A stretch of DNA of 8,062 bases from assembly GCA_003454605.1 (NCBI GenBank), contig DMKD01000100.1:1-8062 (forward strand), read 5' to 3'. Position 1 is the stretch's first letter. Every line of letters starts with the position of its first letter. The DNA comes from Spirochaeta sp. (lineage in GTDB: Bacteria; Spirochaetota; Spirochaetia; UBA9216). This document shows positions 6,705 through 8,062 of the stretch, piece by piece. Both the position numbers and the translations under genes were made by a program. The notes beneath the pieces are model-generated. The model was given only the letters and a program-made list of their open reading frames with translations. It searched no databases and was not told where the DNA came from.

Positions 6705-6737
6705 ATCATAATGAAAACCGGGGGTTTTCATTATGAT
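6705..6737 (+). promoter_or_regulatory. 15-bp perfect hairpin containing the start codon of the XPB-partner gene
   Basis: Left arm ATCATAATGAAAACC (6705-6719), loop GGG (6720-6722), right arm GGTTTTCATTATGAT (6723-6737): 15 uninterrupted pairs. The ATG at 6733-6735 is inside the right arm, and the only ribosome-site candidate, GGGGG (6720-6724), forms the loop and the top of the stem. The fold would hide initiation unless ribosomes or a protein opened it. A ten-codon minicistron starts at the ATG at 6711 in the left arm, runs through the hairpin in another frame and stops at 6741-6743, just past the partner start; its translation would melt the stem. No T-run follows, so this is not an ordinary terminator. 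Confidence 0.7.
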
Positions 6738-8062
6738 CAATAGCTGGAAAAACAATCTGCTCAGCCTGCCCGATTCAATCTTCTTCGATATAATGAGAAA
6801 TTATCTCGGAGATCTTAAAACTCCGTTCAATAAACATGATCTGATTCGCTCACTGACTTCACTTGTTTCTAAAAAAGAGGTTCGCAATCGGATATTCGCT
6901 CTAATCGACAGCGACGATTCCAGATTGCTCACTGCCATTGCTCTGCTTGATTCATCGGGCATAGAGGAATTGTACGATTTCACCAAACAATACTATTCGT
7001 TTCTTGAACTGCACAATAGGATAGCCAATCTCCAGGAACGGCTGCTGATATGTATAGAATATCCGGATCAGAACAGCCTTCCGGGCAAAAAACTCATAAA
7101 GCTCAATCCTGTTTTTGAAGATGATCTGACCCGCGGATACCTCGACAACCTTAGAATATTTTCAACTCTTTCAACTGATGAGAGTTTTTCTGCGCCATTT
7201 CTCAATGAACAGTTTATAGCTGCCTTTATATCGTTCGCGATGAATAACAGGGGGATATTCGCGTCCAGCGGAAACGCTAGAAAAAAAGCTGAAGCAATGT
7301 GGATGAATATCTTCCGAATTCAGCATGAAGACAAAGATTCACCAATTTTTATTTATTTAGCCGAGGTATGCAGAAAACTCGGTTTCATATCAGCAGATTC
7401 AGATAATTTCGCGGTAAAACTCGATCAGATTAACAACTTCGGACAATATCCTGCAAATGACAGAAATATCATGCTTGCCGCTGCCGCTGTTTCATCATTT
7501 CATCCTGAACAGGGACAAAGTTTTGAAACAGCCTCAAAGCTGATGTTTCATCTCTTTAAAAGTCTTCCGAACGGTTCCAGGCTTCATGAGAATGATTTGA
7601 AATCCTTTTTTTACCTTATCAGACGCAGTACCTGCAAGACTCATCCCGATGCAGCAGAATTCACGGACGAACTGATAACCGACGCTTTGAGTTATTACGG
7701 ATATCTGATCAAAGAAGATGATTTCAGACTATTCAGCCATGGAAGGGATTTAAACAGCGGAGAAAAACTCAGAATTCAGTCAAACTTTGAAATATCGGCA
7801 CCGGCAGGATTCTCTCTGGCGGAAGAAATTCACACGGCATGCTGTTCTGAAATTAAGAATTACGATATTACACGTACCTATGAGCTGACAAAATCGTCAT
7901 TCGCCGCAGCCCTTGATGCCGGGCTGCAGCCTGAGGATATTGAAAAGGAATTACTTGAAAGCGCCTCAGGCAGCATCCCTCAAAATATCGGTTTCTCAAT
8001 GAAAGCATGGGCCAGAGAGTATGAAAGTATTAGGCTGAATTATGGAATAGTCATGACAGTAG
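6733..8062 (+). CDS. XPB-associated protein with XPB/Ssl2-like N-terminal (Helicase_C_3) domain, partial
   Basis: The start of a long gene that runs off the right edge; I translated 443 uninterrupted codons. Residues 1-340 are mainly helical, with leucine-rich segments and no motif I recognise, and no ATPase motifs appear. Residues about 345 to 440 (LRIQSNFEISAPAGFSLAEE, then TRTYELTKSSFAAALDAG, EDIEKELLESAS and MKAWAREYESIRL) match the XPB/Ssl2-like N-terminal domain (PF13625) and align with residues about 6-100 of the helicase upstream. Proteins of this kind are encoded beside bacterial XPB genes, for example in mycobacteria, and are called helicase-associated; their job is not established. 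The best inference is a partner or regulator of the helicase on DNA. The ATG at 6733 is supported by the reading frame and a GGGGG at 8-base spacing, but it is buried in a hairpin. Confidence 0.82.
   Translation, partial: MINSWKNNLLSLPDSIFFDIMRNYLGDLKTPFNKHDLIRSLTSLVSKKEVRNRIFALIDSDDSRLLTAIALLDSSGIEELYDFTKQYYSFLELHNRIANLQERLLICIEYPDQNSLPGKKLIKLNPVFEDDLTRGYLDNLRIFSTLSTDESFSAPFLNEQFIAAFISFAMNNRGIFASSGNARKKAEAMWMNIFRIQHEDKDSPIFIYLAEVCRKLGFISADSDNFAVKLDQINNFGQYPANDRNIMLAAAAVSSFHPEQGQSFETASKLMFHLFKSLPNGSRLHENDLKSFFYLIRRSTCKTHPDAAEFTDELITDALSYYGYLIKEDDFRLFSHGRDLNSGEKLRIQSNFEISAPAGFSLAEEIHTACCSEIKNYDITRTYELTKSSFAAALDAGLQPEDIEKELLESASGSIPQNIGFSMKAWAREYESIRLNYGIVMTV

Noticed and set aside
6705..6737. 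The hairpin as a rho-independent terminator of the helicase gene
   Set aside because: No T-run follows the stem, and the right arm contains the start codon of the next gene, whose frame stays open to the window edge.

Overview
The window looks like a chromosomal segment of a bacterium, most likely a spirochaete or a relative of one. The evidence is a stand-alone protein resembling the C-terminal domain of the flagellar switch protein FliG, followed by a bacterial XPB-type helicase and a helicase-associated partner. I infer this from gene content, not from a phylogenetic marker, and bacterial XPB also occurs in other phyla such as Actinobacteria. Base composition looks moderate. I see no mobile elements, CRISPR arrays, rRNA or tRNA. 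Almost all of the window is coding, and no gene-free stretch exceeds about 175 bases.

Left half (1-4003, all minus strand): a vitamin-type ECF transporter locus. In transcription order it encodes a fused double ATPase (EcfA-EcfA', 4003-2480), the membrane coupling protein EcfT (2483-1710), a membrane-anchored DUF2459/TIGR02117-type protein (1701-1009), a substrate-binding S component (922-395) and an Amidohydro_2-type metal-dependent hydrolase (384 to beyond base 1). The ATPase, EcfT and DUF2459 genes are tightly coupled. The S component follows an 86-base gap with its own promoter, and the hydrolase is coupled to it. The likely cell role is ATP-driven uptake of a vitamin or vitamin precursor through EcfA/EcfT/S, perhaps with processing of the substrate by the hydrolase; the substrate is not identifiable. 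Both promoters of this locus place the -10 box exactly 6 bases before the start codon with no Shine-Dalgarno sequence, predicting leaderless mRNAs.

Middle (4004-4177): a 174-base divergent intergenic region holding the ecfA promoter on the minus strand and a strong Shine-Dalgarno sequence for the rightward gene.

Right half (4178-8062, plus strand): a FliG-C-like protein (4178-4918), an XPB/Rad25-type superfamily 2 helicase (4963-6642) and the start of a long protein (6733 to beyond 8062). The C-terminal visible part of that protein repeats the XPB/Ssl2-like N-terminal domain also seen at the start of the helicase. Helicase and partner thus share a homologous domain and probably work together in DNA repair or transcription-linked DNA opening. 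The partner's start codon lies inside a perfect 15-bp hairpin, suggesting translational control.

The most promising observations are the XPB/partner pair with its start-codon hairpin, the FliG-like gene leading it, the matched asymmetric ATPase sites in the fused EcfA, and the pair of leaderless promoters with identical geometry.
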